Source: Microbispora triticiradicis
Lineage (GTDB): Bacteria > Actinomycetota > Actinomycetes > Streptosporangiales > Streptosporangiaceae
DNA: 64,000 nt
NCBI GenBank assembly: GCA_003260025.2
Contig: QFZU02000049.1
Coordinates: 1 to 64,000 of the forward strand
Reading direction: 5' to 3'
Positions 56,759 through 64,000 of the stretch are shown here, piece after piece (position 1 is the first letter of the stretch; the number at the start of each line of letters is the position of its first letter). Position numbers and translations under genes: made by a program. A model generated the notes under the pieces. That model ran no database searches. It was given only the letters and a program-made list of their open reading frames with translations, and was not told the DNA's origin.

Positions 56759-58440
56759 CCCCCGCCGAGATCGTCGCGGGCACGTACCGGAGGATCCGCG
56801 AACGCGGGGACGACGGCGTCTGGATCAGCCTCCGCCGGGAGGCCGACGTGCTGCGCGACCTGGACGGGCTCGATCCCGCGCTCCCGCTGTACGGCGTGCC
56901 GTTCGCCGTCAAGGACAACGTCGACGTGGCCGGGTTGCCGACGACGGCGGCCTGCCCGGCCTTCGCCTACCGGCCCGCGCGCAGCGCCCCGCTCGTGGAC
57001 CGCCTGGTGGCGGCGGGGGCGCTGCTCGTCGGCAAGACGAACCTCGACCAGTTCGCCACCGGCCTGTCCGGGACGCGCACGCCCTACGGCGCCTGTGAGT
57101 CGCCGCTGGTGCCGGGGCTCATCTCGGGCGGCTCGTCGTCCGGGTCGGCCGTGGCGGTCGCGGCGGGGCTCGTGCCGTTCGCGATCGGCACCGACACGGC
57201 GGGGTCGGGCCGGGTGCCGGCCGCGCTCACCGGGACGGTGGGGCTCAAGCCGTCCCGCGGCCTGGTGCCCACCCTCGGCGTCGTGCCCGCCTGCAGGTCG
57301 CTCGACTGCCCCAGCGTGTTCGCGCGCACGGTCGCGGACGCGACGGCGGTCCTGCGGGTGATCGCCGGGCCGCACCCCGGCGACCCGTGGTCGCGCACGC
57401 CGACACCCCGAAGGCCCGGCGGCGGCCCGTCCGCCCGGATCGGCGTCCCGCGTACGCCGGAGTTCTTCGGGGACGGCGCCGCGGCGGAGGCGTTCACGGC
57501 GGTGACCGAGCGGCTGGCGGGCCTGGGTCACGAGATCGTGCCGGTCGACCTGACGCCGTTCCTCGCGGCGGGGAGACTGCTCTACGAAGGGCCGTGGGTG
57601 GCCGAGCGGCTCGCGGGCGTGGGCGACTTCGCCGCCCGGCACGCGCGCGACCTGCACCCGGTGACCCGGCGGGTGCTGGAGAGCGGCCGCGCGATCAGCG
57701 GGGCCGAGGTGTTCGGGGGGCTGCACCGCCTGCGGGAGCTGCGGTCCGTCACGGCGCCCGTGTGGACCCGGATCGACGCGCTGGCCGTGCCGACCGTGCC
57801 CACGACGTTCACGCTGGCGGAGATGGCCGAGGACCCCGTCGGCCGCAACACGATCCTCGGCCACTACACCACGTTCGCGAACCTGCTGGACCTCGCCGCG
57901 GTCGCCGTGCCCGCCGGGCTCACCCTGGCGGGCCGGCCGCACGGCGTCACCTTCCTGGCTCCGGCGGGGTCCGACGACTTCCTGGCCGCCCTGGGCGCGG
58001 ACTTCCTGGGTGAGAAGGACGAGATGGCCGATAAGGCCGAGGCCGACCCGGCGCCGGCGGGCCGGACCGTCCCGCTGGCGGTGGTCGGAGCCCATCGGGT
58101 GGGCCAGCCGCTGCACCCGCACCTGGTGGCGCTCGGCGCGAGGTTCGCCGCCGTCGCCCGGACGGCCCCCTGCTACCGGCTCTACGACCTCGGCGACAGG
58201 CCCGGCCTGGTCAGGGAGGAGGGCGGCTCCTCCGTCGAGGTCGAGTTGCACGAGATCTCACCGGCCGCACTGGGGGAGTTGCTCGTGACCGTCCCCAGTC
58301 CGCTGGGCCTCGGCACGGTGGAGCTCTCCGACGGCCGCCGGGTCCAGGGCTTCCTGTGCGAGTCGTACGCGGTGGGGTCGGCCAGGGACATCACCGGGCT
58401 GGGCAGCTGGCCCGCCTACCTCGCGGCCGGACGCGCGTAG
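56755..58440 (+). CDS. atzF: Allophanate hydrolase
   Basis: A 561-residue enzyme converting allophanate to ammonia and carbon dioxide. The N-terminal amidase domain has the Lys-Ser-Ser triad Lys53 (AVKDNVD), Ser127 (GGSSSGSA) and Ser151 (DTAGSGR); the intervals 74 and 24 are exactly those of AtzF (91, 165, 189). A C-terminal domain (about 445-561) of the gamma-glutamylcyclotransferase-like fold follows (VVGAHRVGQPLHPHL...GYxxCESYAVGSARDIT-type), as in AtzF. GTG overlaps the BiuH stop. It ends the operon at a bidirectional hairpin. Confidence 0.92.
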   Translation: MTPAEIVAGTYRRIRERGDDGVWISLRREADVLRDLDGLDPALPLYGVPFAVKDNVDVAGLPTTAACPAFAYRPARSAPLVDRLVAAGALLVGKTNLDQFATGLSGTRTPYGACESPLVPGLISGGSSSGSAVAVAAGLVPFAIGTDTAGSGRVPAALTGTVGLKPSRGLVPTLGVVPACRSLDCPSVFARTVADATAVLRVIAGPHPGDPWSRTPTPRRPGGGPSARIGVPRTPEFFGDGAAAEAFTAVTERLAGLGHEIVPVDLTPFLAAGRLLYEGPWVAERLAGVGDFAARHARDLHPVTRRVLESGRAISGAEVFGGLHRLRELRSVTAPVWTRIDALAVPTVPTTFTLAEMAEDPVGRNTILGHYTTFANLLDLAAVAVPAGLTLAGRPHGVTFLAPAGSDDFLAALGADFLGEKDEMADKAEADPAPAGRTVPLAVVGAHRVGQPLHPHLVALGARFAAVARTAPCYRLYDLGDRPGLVREEGGSSVEVELHEISPAALGELLVTVPSPLGLGTVELSDGRRVQGFLCESYAVGSARDITGLGSWPAYLAAGRA

Positions 58441-58455
58441 CGCCCGGCCGCGAGG
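58419..58455. terminator. Bidirectional hairpin terminator at the end of atzF and doxX
   Basis: CCTCGCGGCCGG (58419-58430) pairs exactly with CCGGCCGCGAGG (58444-58455): 12 base pairs around a 13-base loop containing the atzF stop codon. The convergent DoxX gene stops at 58465, so one structure can serve both. Confidence 0.65.
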
Positions 58456-58464
58456 CGGTCACGC

Positions 58465-58902
58465 CTACGCCGCCGCGGGCGCGTACGCCTCGACATCGCG
58501 GCGCCGCATCCGGTGGATCAACGTGTCCAGCGCCCAGGAGCCGGGGCCGAAGACGGCGATGAGGAAGAACGACCAGCAGAACATGGCCGCGGCCTCGCCG
58601 CCGTTGAGAAGCGGGAAGAGATCCTGCGGGGCGTGGACGGTGAAGTAGGCGTAGGCCATCGAGCCGGAGCAGAGCACCGCGCTGACGCGGGTGAACAGCC
58701 CGAGGAGGACGAGCGTGCCGAAGACCAGCTGGATGGCCGCCCCCCACCAGCCCGGCCACGAGCCGGTCGGCAGGACCTGACCCTTCCCGTCGATGCCGCC
58801 CAGGACCCCGAAGATCGACGACACGCCGTGGCAGACGAACAGCAGCCCGGTCACGACCCGGAAGAGCGAGAGCACCGGCCCGCTGATCTGACCGATTTTC
58901 AC
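58465..58902 (-). CDS. DoxX-family integral membrane protein
   Basis: A 145-residue protein with four hydrophobic segments of the DoxX family (LFRVVTGLLFVCHGVSSIFG and the LVLLGLFTRVSAVLCSGSMAYAYF region). DoxX-like proteins occur in redox and sulfur contexts, but the role here is unknown. GTG at 58902 is used because AAGGTGG lies five bases upstream; 107 codons of open frame before it show no similarity. Confidence 0.85.
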   Translation of the reverse strand: MKIGQISGPVLSLFRVVTGLLFVCHGVSSIFGVLGGIDGKGQVLPTGSWPGWWGAAIQLVFGTLVLLGLFTRVSAVLCSGSMAYAYFTVHAPQDLFPLLNGGEAAAMFCWSFFLIAVFGPGSWALDTLIHRMRRRDVEAYAPAAA

Positions 58903-59355
58903 GGAGACCACCTTCTTTGTGGTGAAAAATAAGAATGAGAGCACCGGCCGACGAAAGTTTGGCTCAGGACTGTATAAACCGTGCAGAATTACGGCGTTCC
59001 GAGCTTCACATTGTCGGCGGATTCGACGCCCGGCTGTGGGAAGCCGCGCGCAGGTAGGGGTGCAGACCCCGAAAGTGCAGGTCAACACCTTTATCCCAGC
59101 AGCGTCGCTGGTGGTGTCGCTCATGCGTCCATGGACTGCGACGAGCCCGATGTCACTGTTCGGCGCCGAACGGACAGCGGACCGCGCTGGTCTTAGATTG
59201 CTGGTGCGGAGGCCGGTAGTCAAGTGTTCAAGTAATGCTTAGGGGTGCCGTGGCGGCGCTATGCGGGATAATGCCTGGTAGTGCTCCGTCCACCCATCGG
59301 ATTTTGGTTTCAGTGACCATTCGGGCCGCGTGAAACTTTCCGATCGGGTCGTGCG
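58903..59355. other. 453-bp intergenic region without a recognised gene
   Basis: Contains the leader and promoter side of the minus-strand doxX gene, with an AT-rich stretch at about 58905-58985, and the 3' end side of the LysR gene. No convincing coding frame, tRNA, hairpin array or known RNA was found; GC content is lower than in the genes. Confidence 0.6.
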
Positions 59356-60252
59356 CTATCGCGTCCAGAGACACTCCTGCACGGTCTGCACCAGTGCCAT
59401 CAGGCCCGCCGACACTCGTTCGCCCCGCCATGCGAGGGCGTACGTCAGCCGTAGATCGCCCGCGTCGAGCGGGACGAAGGCGACGTCGTCCCTGCGGACG
59501 GACGCGACGAGCAGAGAGGGAGTCGGGAGCAGGCCGACGCCCGCCGCGACCAGGTCGAGCGCGGCGGCGAAGTCGTCGATCTCGCCGGCCACCACGTGCT
59601 GCCGGTGGGGCCCGACGCGAGCGGCGAGCCGCGCCCACACGCCGCCGGGAGGGCGTTCACGGGGCACGAGCACCCGGTGCCGGGCGAGCCGTTCGGGCTG
59701 CAGCCGGGGCAGGGCCGCGAGCGGGTCCCCGGCGGGCACGGCCAGGTGACTGACGGGCACATGGAACCGGGCGGCCGTGGTCAGGTCACGGGGAAAGGGG
59801 CTCGCCAGGATCGCGGCGGTCACCTCACCGGCGGAGACGGCCGCGAGGGAGGCGGCGCGCCCGGCGGGACGCAGTTCCACCTCGGCCGGGGGATCGCGGC
59901 GGGCCATCCGGAGGGCCACTCGCGCCGCGAGACCACCCACCAGCGGGGGATAGGCCAGCCGGACGCCGGCGCCCGCCGGTGCGGCCAGCCGCCGCGCCTC
60001 GGCCGAGAAGGCCGCCGCGGACTCCAGCAACGTCTCGGCGTACGGCAGCAGCGTCTTCCCGGCGGGGGTCAGCCGCACCTCGCGGCTGGTCCGCTCGAAC
60101 AGGCGGACCCCGAGCACACGCTCCAGCCGCCCGACGGCCTGACTCGCGGCGGGCTGGGAGACGCCCATCTCGGCGGCGGCGCGGGAGAAGCTGAGATGCC
60201 GGGCGACGAGGGCGAAGCAGCCGATGTCACGCAGTGGCGGGCCGGGGTCCAC
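59356..60252 (-). CDS. LysR-family transcriptional regulator
   Basis: A 298-residue LysR-type regulator. The N-terminal winged helix (FALVARHLSFSRAAAEMGVSQPAASQAVGRLE in part) and the joined linker helix are clear. The substrate-binding domain begins GVRLAYPPLVGGLAARVALR. GTG start sits only three bases after the stop of the DUF574 methyltransferase, so they are probably co-transcribed and coupled. No target is evident: divergent genes are absent. Confidence 0.9.
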   Translation of the reverse strand: MDPGPPLRDIGCFALVARHLSFSRAAAEMGVSQPAASQAVGRLERVLGVRLFERTSREVRLTPAGKTLLPYAETLLESAAAFSAEARRLAAPAGAGVRLAYPPLVGGLAARVALRMARRDPPAEVELRPAGRAASLAAVSAGEVTAAILASPFPRDLTTAARFHVPVSHLAVPAGDPLAALPRLQPERLARHRVLVPRERPPGGVWARLAARVGPHRQHVVAGEIDDFAAALDLVAAGVGLLPTPSLLVASVRRDDVAFVPLDAGDLRLTYALAWRGERVSAGLMALVQTVQECLWTR

Positions 60253-60255
60253 GGG

Positions 60256-61077
60256 TCAGGGCTTGCGGCCGACCCCGCACATCGCGTCGACCTCCGGCGC
60301 CTCGCCGAACTGGCTGGGCCCGGGCCGCCATCGGGACACCGACACCACCCCCGGCTCCAGCAGCGTGAGACCGTCGAAGAAACGGGTGATCTGCTCGGGC
60401 GTGCGCAGACGATAGGGGTCGCCCGCCTCGGCGCGGATGCGCTCGGCCTCGTCCGCCGCCTCGGGCGCGACGACCTTCGTGCCGTCCTCGAACACGAGGT
60501 GACTGCCGGACGGGAGGGCGTCCATCAGATAGCGCACGAGCCCGTACGCCTCCTCGTCGTCGAGGACCTGACCCATGACCCCGAGCAGCATGAGCCCCAC
60601 CGGCTCGGCCAGGTCGAGCGTCTTCGCCGCCGTCTCCAGGATCGTGCCGGGGTCGCGCACGTCGGCCTCGATGTAGGCGGTCATCCCGGGCGGAGTGCTG
60701 GTCAGCAGGGCGTGGGCGTGCACCAGCACCAGCGGGTCGTTGTCGACGTACACGATGCGGGACTCCGGCGCCACCCGCTGGGCGACCTCGTGGGTGTTGG
60801 CGGCGGTCGGCAGGCCGGTGCCGATGTCGAGGAACTGCCGGACGCCCACCTCGCCCGCGAGATACCGCACGGCCCGGCCGAGGAAGCTCCGCGACTGCCG
60901 GGCGATGTCCACGATGCCGGGATACGCCTGCATGAGCTGGTCGCCGAGTTCCCGGTCCGCCGGGAAGTGGTCCTTGCCCCCGAGGAAGTAGTTCCAGACG
61001 CGTGCCGCGTGCGGCACGCTCGTGTCGAGCCTGGGACGGCCCTCGTCGCCGGGACCGTCCACCAAGCCTGCGCTCAT
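60256..61077 (-). CDS. SAM-dependent methyltransferase, DUF574 (Methyltransf_19) family
   Basis: A 273-residue protein of the actinobacterial DUF574 family. PHAARVWNYFLGGKDHFPADR is its signature opening, and RQFLDIGTGLPTAANTHEVAQ binds SAM. Acidic VYVDNDPLVL and the family end FFDGLTLLEPGVVSV..WRP follow. Many genomes hold dozens of copies; substrates are unknown. ATG with GGGAGG six bases upstream. Divergent from the MerR gene. Confidence 0.93.
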   Translation of the reverse strand: MSAGLVDGPGDEGRPRLDTSVPHAARVWNYFLGGKDHFPADRELGDQLMQAYPGIVDIARQSRSFLGRAVRYLAGEVGVRQFLDIGTGLPTAANTHEVAQRVAPESRIVYVDNDPLVLVHAHALLTSTPPGMTAYIEADVRDPGTILETAAKTLDLAEPVGLMLLGVMGQVLDDEEAYGLVRYLMDALPSGSHLVFEDGTKVVAPEAADEAERIRAEAGDPYRLRTPEQITRFFDGLTLLEPGVVSVSRWRPGPSQFGEAPEVDAMCGVGRKP

Positions 61078-61135
61078 CCGACCTCCCGTGCACAACCCTA
61101 GTGCCGGTCCACGGCGAACCCGAGAGACGGACGGC

Positions 61136-61166
61136 TTGAGTTTCCAGCCGCTGTCAGGGTGACACT
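61136..61166 (+). promoter_or_regulatory. MerR-type promoter with a 19-bp spacer, leaderless start
   Basis: TTGAGT (61136-61141) and GACACT (61161-61166) are separated by exactly 19 bases, the over-long spacing that MerR-family activators correct by bending DNA. The ATG at 61174 lies seven bases after the -10 box, where transcription should begin. The MerR gene is therefore likely autoregulated and translated without a leader. Confidence 0.6.
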
Positions 61167-61173
61167 CGTCGCC

Positions 61174-62100
61174 ATGGACGATGAAGGGCTGTTCACCGTC
61201 GGACGGCTCTCCCGCCGCACCGGGATGCCGGCGCGGACGATCCGCTACTGGTCGGACGTGGGAGTGCTGCCGCCGGCGGGACGGAGCGAGGGAGGCTACC
61301 GGCTCTACGACGCCGGCGCCGTGGCACGGCTGGAGCTCGTCCGCACGCTGCGGGACCTCGGCCTCGGCCTCGACGACATTCGGCGGGTGCTGGAGCGGAA
61401 GGTCACCCTGGCGGATGTCGCCGCCGTCCATGTGGACGCACTGGACGCGCAGATCCGCACCCTGCGGATCCGGCGCGCGGTGCTCAGCACCGTCGCGAGA
61501 CGACGGTCCGGCACGGAAGAGATGAACACGGAGGAGATGAAACTGTTGAACGACATGGCACGGCTGTCCGCGGAGGAGCGGCGGCGCATCGTCGAGGACT
61601 TCGTGGACGAGGTCTTCGGCGGCCTGGATGCCGATCCGGAGCTCAGGAACCGGATGGGGCACACCCGGGTCGACCTCCCCGACGACCCCACACCCGAGCA
61701 GGTGGACGCCTGGGTGGAACTGGCCGAGCTCGTACGCGACCCGGACTTCCGGCGGCGCATGCGCGACATGGTGGAGCACAACAGCCGAGGGCGGGCCGGA
61801 CAGGAGCCGGGGGCCTTCGCCTGGTTCGCCAAGAAGGTCGTCTGGCTCGCGGGGCAGGCCCGGGAGGACGGCGTGAGCCCCGATTCACCGGAGGCCGCGG
61901 AGGTCGTCACCCGCCTGCTCGGCGACATGGACGCCGCCGGCCGGGCGGCCGTGCGGGAGCGGATCGAGGCCGGCCTGTACGCCGAGGCCGATCGGTACCG
62001 GCGCCTGATGGCGGTGATCAACGGCCGGGAGCCCAAGCCGTCCCACGCGGACGACTTCGCCTGGCTTCTGGACGCACTCCGCGCGCACCCGGGGGCCTGA
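61174..62100 (+). CDS. MerR-family transcriptional regulator
   Basis: A 308-residue MerR protein. The winged-helix domain is FTVGRLSRRTGMPARTIRYW...GYRLYDAGAVARLELV, followed by the coiled dimerisation helix with LGLGLDDIRRVL. A long helical C-terminal domain (about residues 120-308) lacks cysteine pairs, so metals are unlikely effectors and an organic ligand is more likely. ATG at 61174 is favoured over GTG 61159, because the promoter places the transcript start at that ATG. Adjacent target may be the divergent methyltransferase/LysR unit. Confidence 0.88.
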   Translation: MDDEGLFTVGRLSRRTGMPARTIRYWSDVGVLPPAGRSEGGYRLYDAGAVARLELVRTLRDLGLGLDDIRRVLERKVTLADVAAVHVDALDAQIRTLRIRRAVLSTVARRRSGTEEMNTEEMKLLNDMARLSAEERRRIVEDFVDEVFGGLDADPELRNRMGHTRVDLPDDPTPEQVDAWVELAELVRDPDFRRRMRDMVEHNSRGRAGQEPGAFAWFAKKVVWLAGQAREDGVSPDSPEAAEVVTRLLGDMDAAGRAAVRERIEAGLYAEADRYRRLMAVINGREPKPSHADDFAWLLDALRAHPGA

Positions 62101-62106
62101 CCATGA

Positions 62107-62120
62107 TGTGAGCGCAAACA
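62107..62120. promoter_or_regulatory. LacI-type operator copy 1 upstream of the GH43 gene
   Basis: TGTGAGCGCAAACA, a near-palindrome of the LacI kind (TGTnAGCGCnnACA). Thirteen of 14 bases match copy 2 at 62160-62173; the copies lie 53 bases apart, about five helical turns, on the same face of the DNA. Confidence 0.6.
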
Positions 62121-62148
62121 TTACCGACAAAGTGGACGTCGGGGAGCC

Positions 62149-62177
62149 TTGACAGGACATGTTAGCGCAAACAATAT
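62149..62177 (+). promoter_or_regulatory. Candidate promoter of the GH43 gene
   Basis: TTGACA (62149-62154) and CAATAT (62172-62177) are 17 bases apart. Operator copy 2 (62160-62173) fills the spacer, so a bound repressor would block RNA polymerase directly. Confidence 0.6.
62160..62173. promoter_or_regulatory. LacI-type operator copy 2 upstream of the GH43 gene
   Basis: TGTTAGCGCAAACA lies between the -35 and -10 boxes of the GH43 promoter. With copy 1 it forms a two-site repression arrangement that could loop DNA. Confidence 0.65.
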
Positions 62178-62213
62178 TAACGGGCGCGTCATATCCATGA
62201 CTGGAGACCCCCC

Positions 62214-64000
62214 ATGTCCGTATCCCCCCGCCCCTCACCGCGCAGAACCGCGATCGCGACGGCCGGCGCGCTCCTCTGCGCCGGCCTCGTGTCCACGGGT
62301 GGCGTGGCCGCCGCCGACAACGCGTGGTCGCCCAAGCCGTCGTACACCTCGACCGACAAGGGCGACGGCACCTACACCGTGCCGATCCTCAACTCGGACG
62401 TGCCGGACATCAGCGTGGAGCGCGTCCCGGCCGCCGAGAACAAGGAGCACCGGGACGTCTACTACATGATCAGCACCACGATGCACCTGAGCCCGGGCGC
62501 GCCCGTCATGAAGTCGTACGATCTCGTGAACTGGGAGATCGTCAACTACGTGTTCGACCGGGCCGACATCGGCGACGCGTTCTCGCTGCGCAACGGGCAG
62601 AACTCGTACGGCCAGGGCCAGTGGGCGTCGTCCCTCCGCTACCACGACGGCAGGTTCTACGCCGTCTTCAACACCAACAACCTCGGCGGCGCCTACCTCT
62701 ACAGCACCGACGACGTCGAGAACGGCAAGTGGAAGCGCACGCCCCTCGGCCGCGGGCTGCACGACCCCTCGCTGTTCTTCGACGACGACGGCACGGCGTA
62801 CATCTTCTACGGCTCCGGCAGCACGAGTGCCGTGCGCCTCAAGTCCGACATGTCGGGCATTGACAAGGATTTTCCGAGCATCTTCGCGGCGAGCGACTAC
62901 GCCGGCAAGCCGTTCATCGGCGGCCTGTTCGAGGGCGCCCAGGTCTTCCACATCAACGGCTACTACTACGTGGTGATCATCACCTGGCCGTCCGGCCAGG
63001 GACGCCAGGTCGTCATGTTCCGCTCCAAGGACCTGCTCGGGCGCTACACCTCGGCGGACGGCACGAACACCTACGAGGCCCGCGGCGTGCTCAACTCCAA
63101 CGGCTTCGCGCAGGGCAGCCTCGTGCCGATCTCGCGCGACGGAGGCGGCACCGACTGGTACGGCATGTTCTTCCGCGACAACTTCCCGATCGGGCGCACC
63201 CCGGCGCTCATCCCCGCGACGTGGCAGGACGGCTGGCCGGTCTTCGGGAACAACGGGGTCGTGCCGGTGGGCGGCGCGTTCGCCAAGCCGATCACGCTGA
63301 GCCCGGAGGAGGAGCGGCTCGAGCAGCAGAAGAGCATCGTCGCCTCCGACGACTTCGCCAACGACGCCCCGCACAAGGCGTACATGGACGAGGACTGGAC
63401 GATCCCGCAGCCGCCCGCGTACGACCCCTCGCTCATCGGCGTCGAGCTGCTGCAGAACCCCGGGTTCGAGTCCGACGCGGTCTCGCCGTGGGGCACGCAG
63501 TACGGCGCGACGATCAGCCGCGACACGACCGGCCCGGCGGCGGGCTCGGCGGCGCTGAAGGTGAGCAACCGCACGCTCAACGGCTCCGGTCCGAACCAGT
63601 ACCTGAACGGGAAGGTGCAGCGCGGTGTGACCTACACCGTGTCGGCGAAGGTCAGGTACACGTCGGGACCGAGCAGCATCCGGTTCAACCTGGTGGCCGA
63701 CTGGGGCACCGGCGTCCAGACGATGGCGTCCGGGAACGTTCCGATGGGCCAGTGGACGACGGTGACGGGCCAGTACACCGTTCCCACGACGGCGAACGTG
63801 GACAACTTCAAGTTCGCGGTGGAGACGCCGTGGGGCAACCCGCAGCCGGCGTCGTCGAGCGTGGAGTACCTGATCGACGACGTCTCCGTCGTCGGGCAGC
63901 CGGTGACGACCGAGTACCCCGCCAAGGAGGAGATCACCCCCAACGGGTCGCGCCTGGCCCCGGTGTGGGAGTGGAACCACGCCCCCGACAACCGGTACTG
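62214..64000 (+). CDS. Secreted GH43-family glycoside hydrolase, partial at the right edge
   Basis: The first 595 residues of an exported enzyme. A signal peptide ends at VAAADNA near residue 37. The five-bladed GH43 fold follows: PDISVERV provides the general-base Asp, GLHDPSLFFDDDG the pKa-modulating Asp, and IGGLFEGAQVF the general-acid Glu. A CBM4/9-like sandwich (ELLQNPGFESDAVSPWG, about 420-565) comes next. The last visible residues (VWEWNHAPDNRYW) start a GH43 C-terminal beta-sandwich domain. GH43 enzymes are alpha-L-arabinofuranosidases or beta-xylosidases. GGAGA precedes the ATG. Regulation by the two LacI-like sites fits sugar induction. Confidence 0.9.
   Translation, partial: MSVSPRPSPRRTAIATAGALLCAGLVSTGGVAAADNAWSPKPSYTSTDKGDGTYTVPILNSDVPDISVERVPAAENKEHRDVYYMISTTMHLSPGAPVMKSYDLVNWEIVNYVFDRADIGDAFSLRNGQNSYGQGQWASSLRYHDGRFYAVFNTNNLGGAYLYSTDDVENGKWKRTPLGRGLHDPSLFFDDDGTAYIFYGSGSTSAVRLKSDMSGIDKDFPSIFAASDYAGKPFIGGLFEGAQVFHINGYYYVVIITWPSGQGRQVVMFRSKDLLGRYTSADGTNTYEARGVLNSNGFAQGSLVPISRDGGGTDWYGMFFRDNFPIGRTPALIPATWQDGWPVFGNNGVVPVGGAFAKPITLSPEEERLEQQKSIVASDDFANDAPHKAYMDEDWTIPQPPAYDPSLIGVELLQNPGFESDAVSPWGTQYGATISRDTTGPAAGSAALKVSNRTLNGSGPNQYLNGKVQRGVTYTVSAKVRYTSGPSSIRFNLVADWGTGVQTMASGNVPMGQWTTVTGQYTVPTTANVDNFKFAVETPWGNPQPASSSVEYLIDDVSVVGQPVTTEYPAKEEITPNGSRLAPVWEWNHAPDNRY

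Noticed and set aside
58903-59355. Small ORFs or an RNA gene in the 453-bp gap
   Set aside because: Open frames there lack ribosome sites and biased third positions, and no tRNA or riboswitch fold was recognised.

Overview
The window is high-GC actinomycete chromosome. G/C-ending codons dominate, GTG and TTG starts and 1-4 base gene overlaps are common, and it carries families typical of filamentous actinomycetes: a DUF574-type SAM methyltransferase, a DUF222/HNH endonuclease, a CU044_5270-type sigma partner, GH9 cellulases with CBM2, and a 1,580-residue ThuA/PQQ fusion. A Streptosporangiaceae-like soil saprophyte (for example Nonomuraea) is my best guess, by inference only. No rRNA, tRNA, transposase or CRISPR array was recognised.

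Layout. (1) 1-8 kb: the N-terminal part of a PabA-type glutamine amidotransferase fused to something beyond the left edge, an acetate-transporter-family protein, a Tat-exported bicovalent flavin oxidase, a DHA2 exporter, an atypical CGNR protein, a DUF234-type ATPase behind a perfect AT-rich palindrome, and a metallo-beta-lactamase-fold hydrolase. (2) 8-18.3 kb, minus strand: three large secreted carbohydrate-active proteins (GH3, GH64 and a PQQ/PKD/CBM6/ricin/ThuA/DUF1080 fusion). The first two share nearly identical F5/8C modules. (3) 18.4-21.3 kb: a DUF2071 protein, an SGNH hydrolase and an E1-alpha subunit without E1-beta.

(4) 21.5-36.9 kb: a choline-to-glycine degradation island. It holds a Rieske ferredoxin, a Rieske oxygenase (proposed glycine betaine demethylase), a molybdopterin FdhF/YdeP oxidoreductase, an IclR regulator, choline dehydrogenase (betA), betaine aldehyde dehydrogenase (betB), a dimethylglycine-dehydrogenase-like flavoprotein and heterotetrameric sarcosine oxidase soxBDAG. 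Read together the products take choline to betaine aldehyde, glycine betaine, dimethylglycine, sarcosine and glycine. A similar inverted motif lies upstream of the Rieske genes and of betB, so one regulator may control both units.

(5) 37-42.8 kb: panD, an ECF-type sigma factor with its partner, a frameshifted DUF222/HNH gene with a 12-unit 15-bp minisatellite, and rnhB. (6) 43-50 kb, minus strand: a cellulose-degradation cluster (FnIII-CBM2 protein without a catalytic domain, two GH9 cellulases) plus an orphan FnIII fragment. (7) 50.1-58.4 kb: a compact operon for biuret/allophanate use: FCD-GntR regulator, BMP-type ABC transporter, a degenerate isochorismatase-fold paralogue, a biuret-hydrolase-like enzyme with an intact D30-K136-C169 triad, and allophanate hydrolase with K53-S127-S151. 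(8) 58.4-64 kb: DoxX, LysR and DUF574 methyltransferase on the minus strand, a MerR regulator with a 19-bp-spacer leaderless promoter, and a GH43 arabinan/xylan-type hydrolase behind two LacI-like operators, running off the right edge.

The best candidates for something less described are the DUF234 ATPase with its palindrome, the ferredoxin-dependent choline island with a built-in molybdoenzyme, the pseudo-isochorismatase placed between the transporter and BiuH, and the minisatellite/frameshifted HNH gene.
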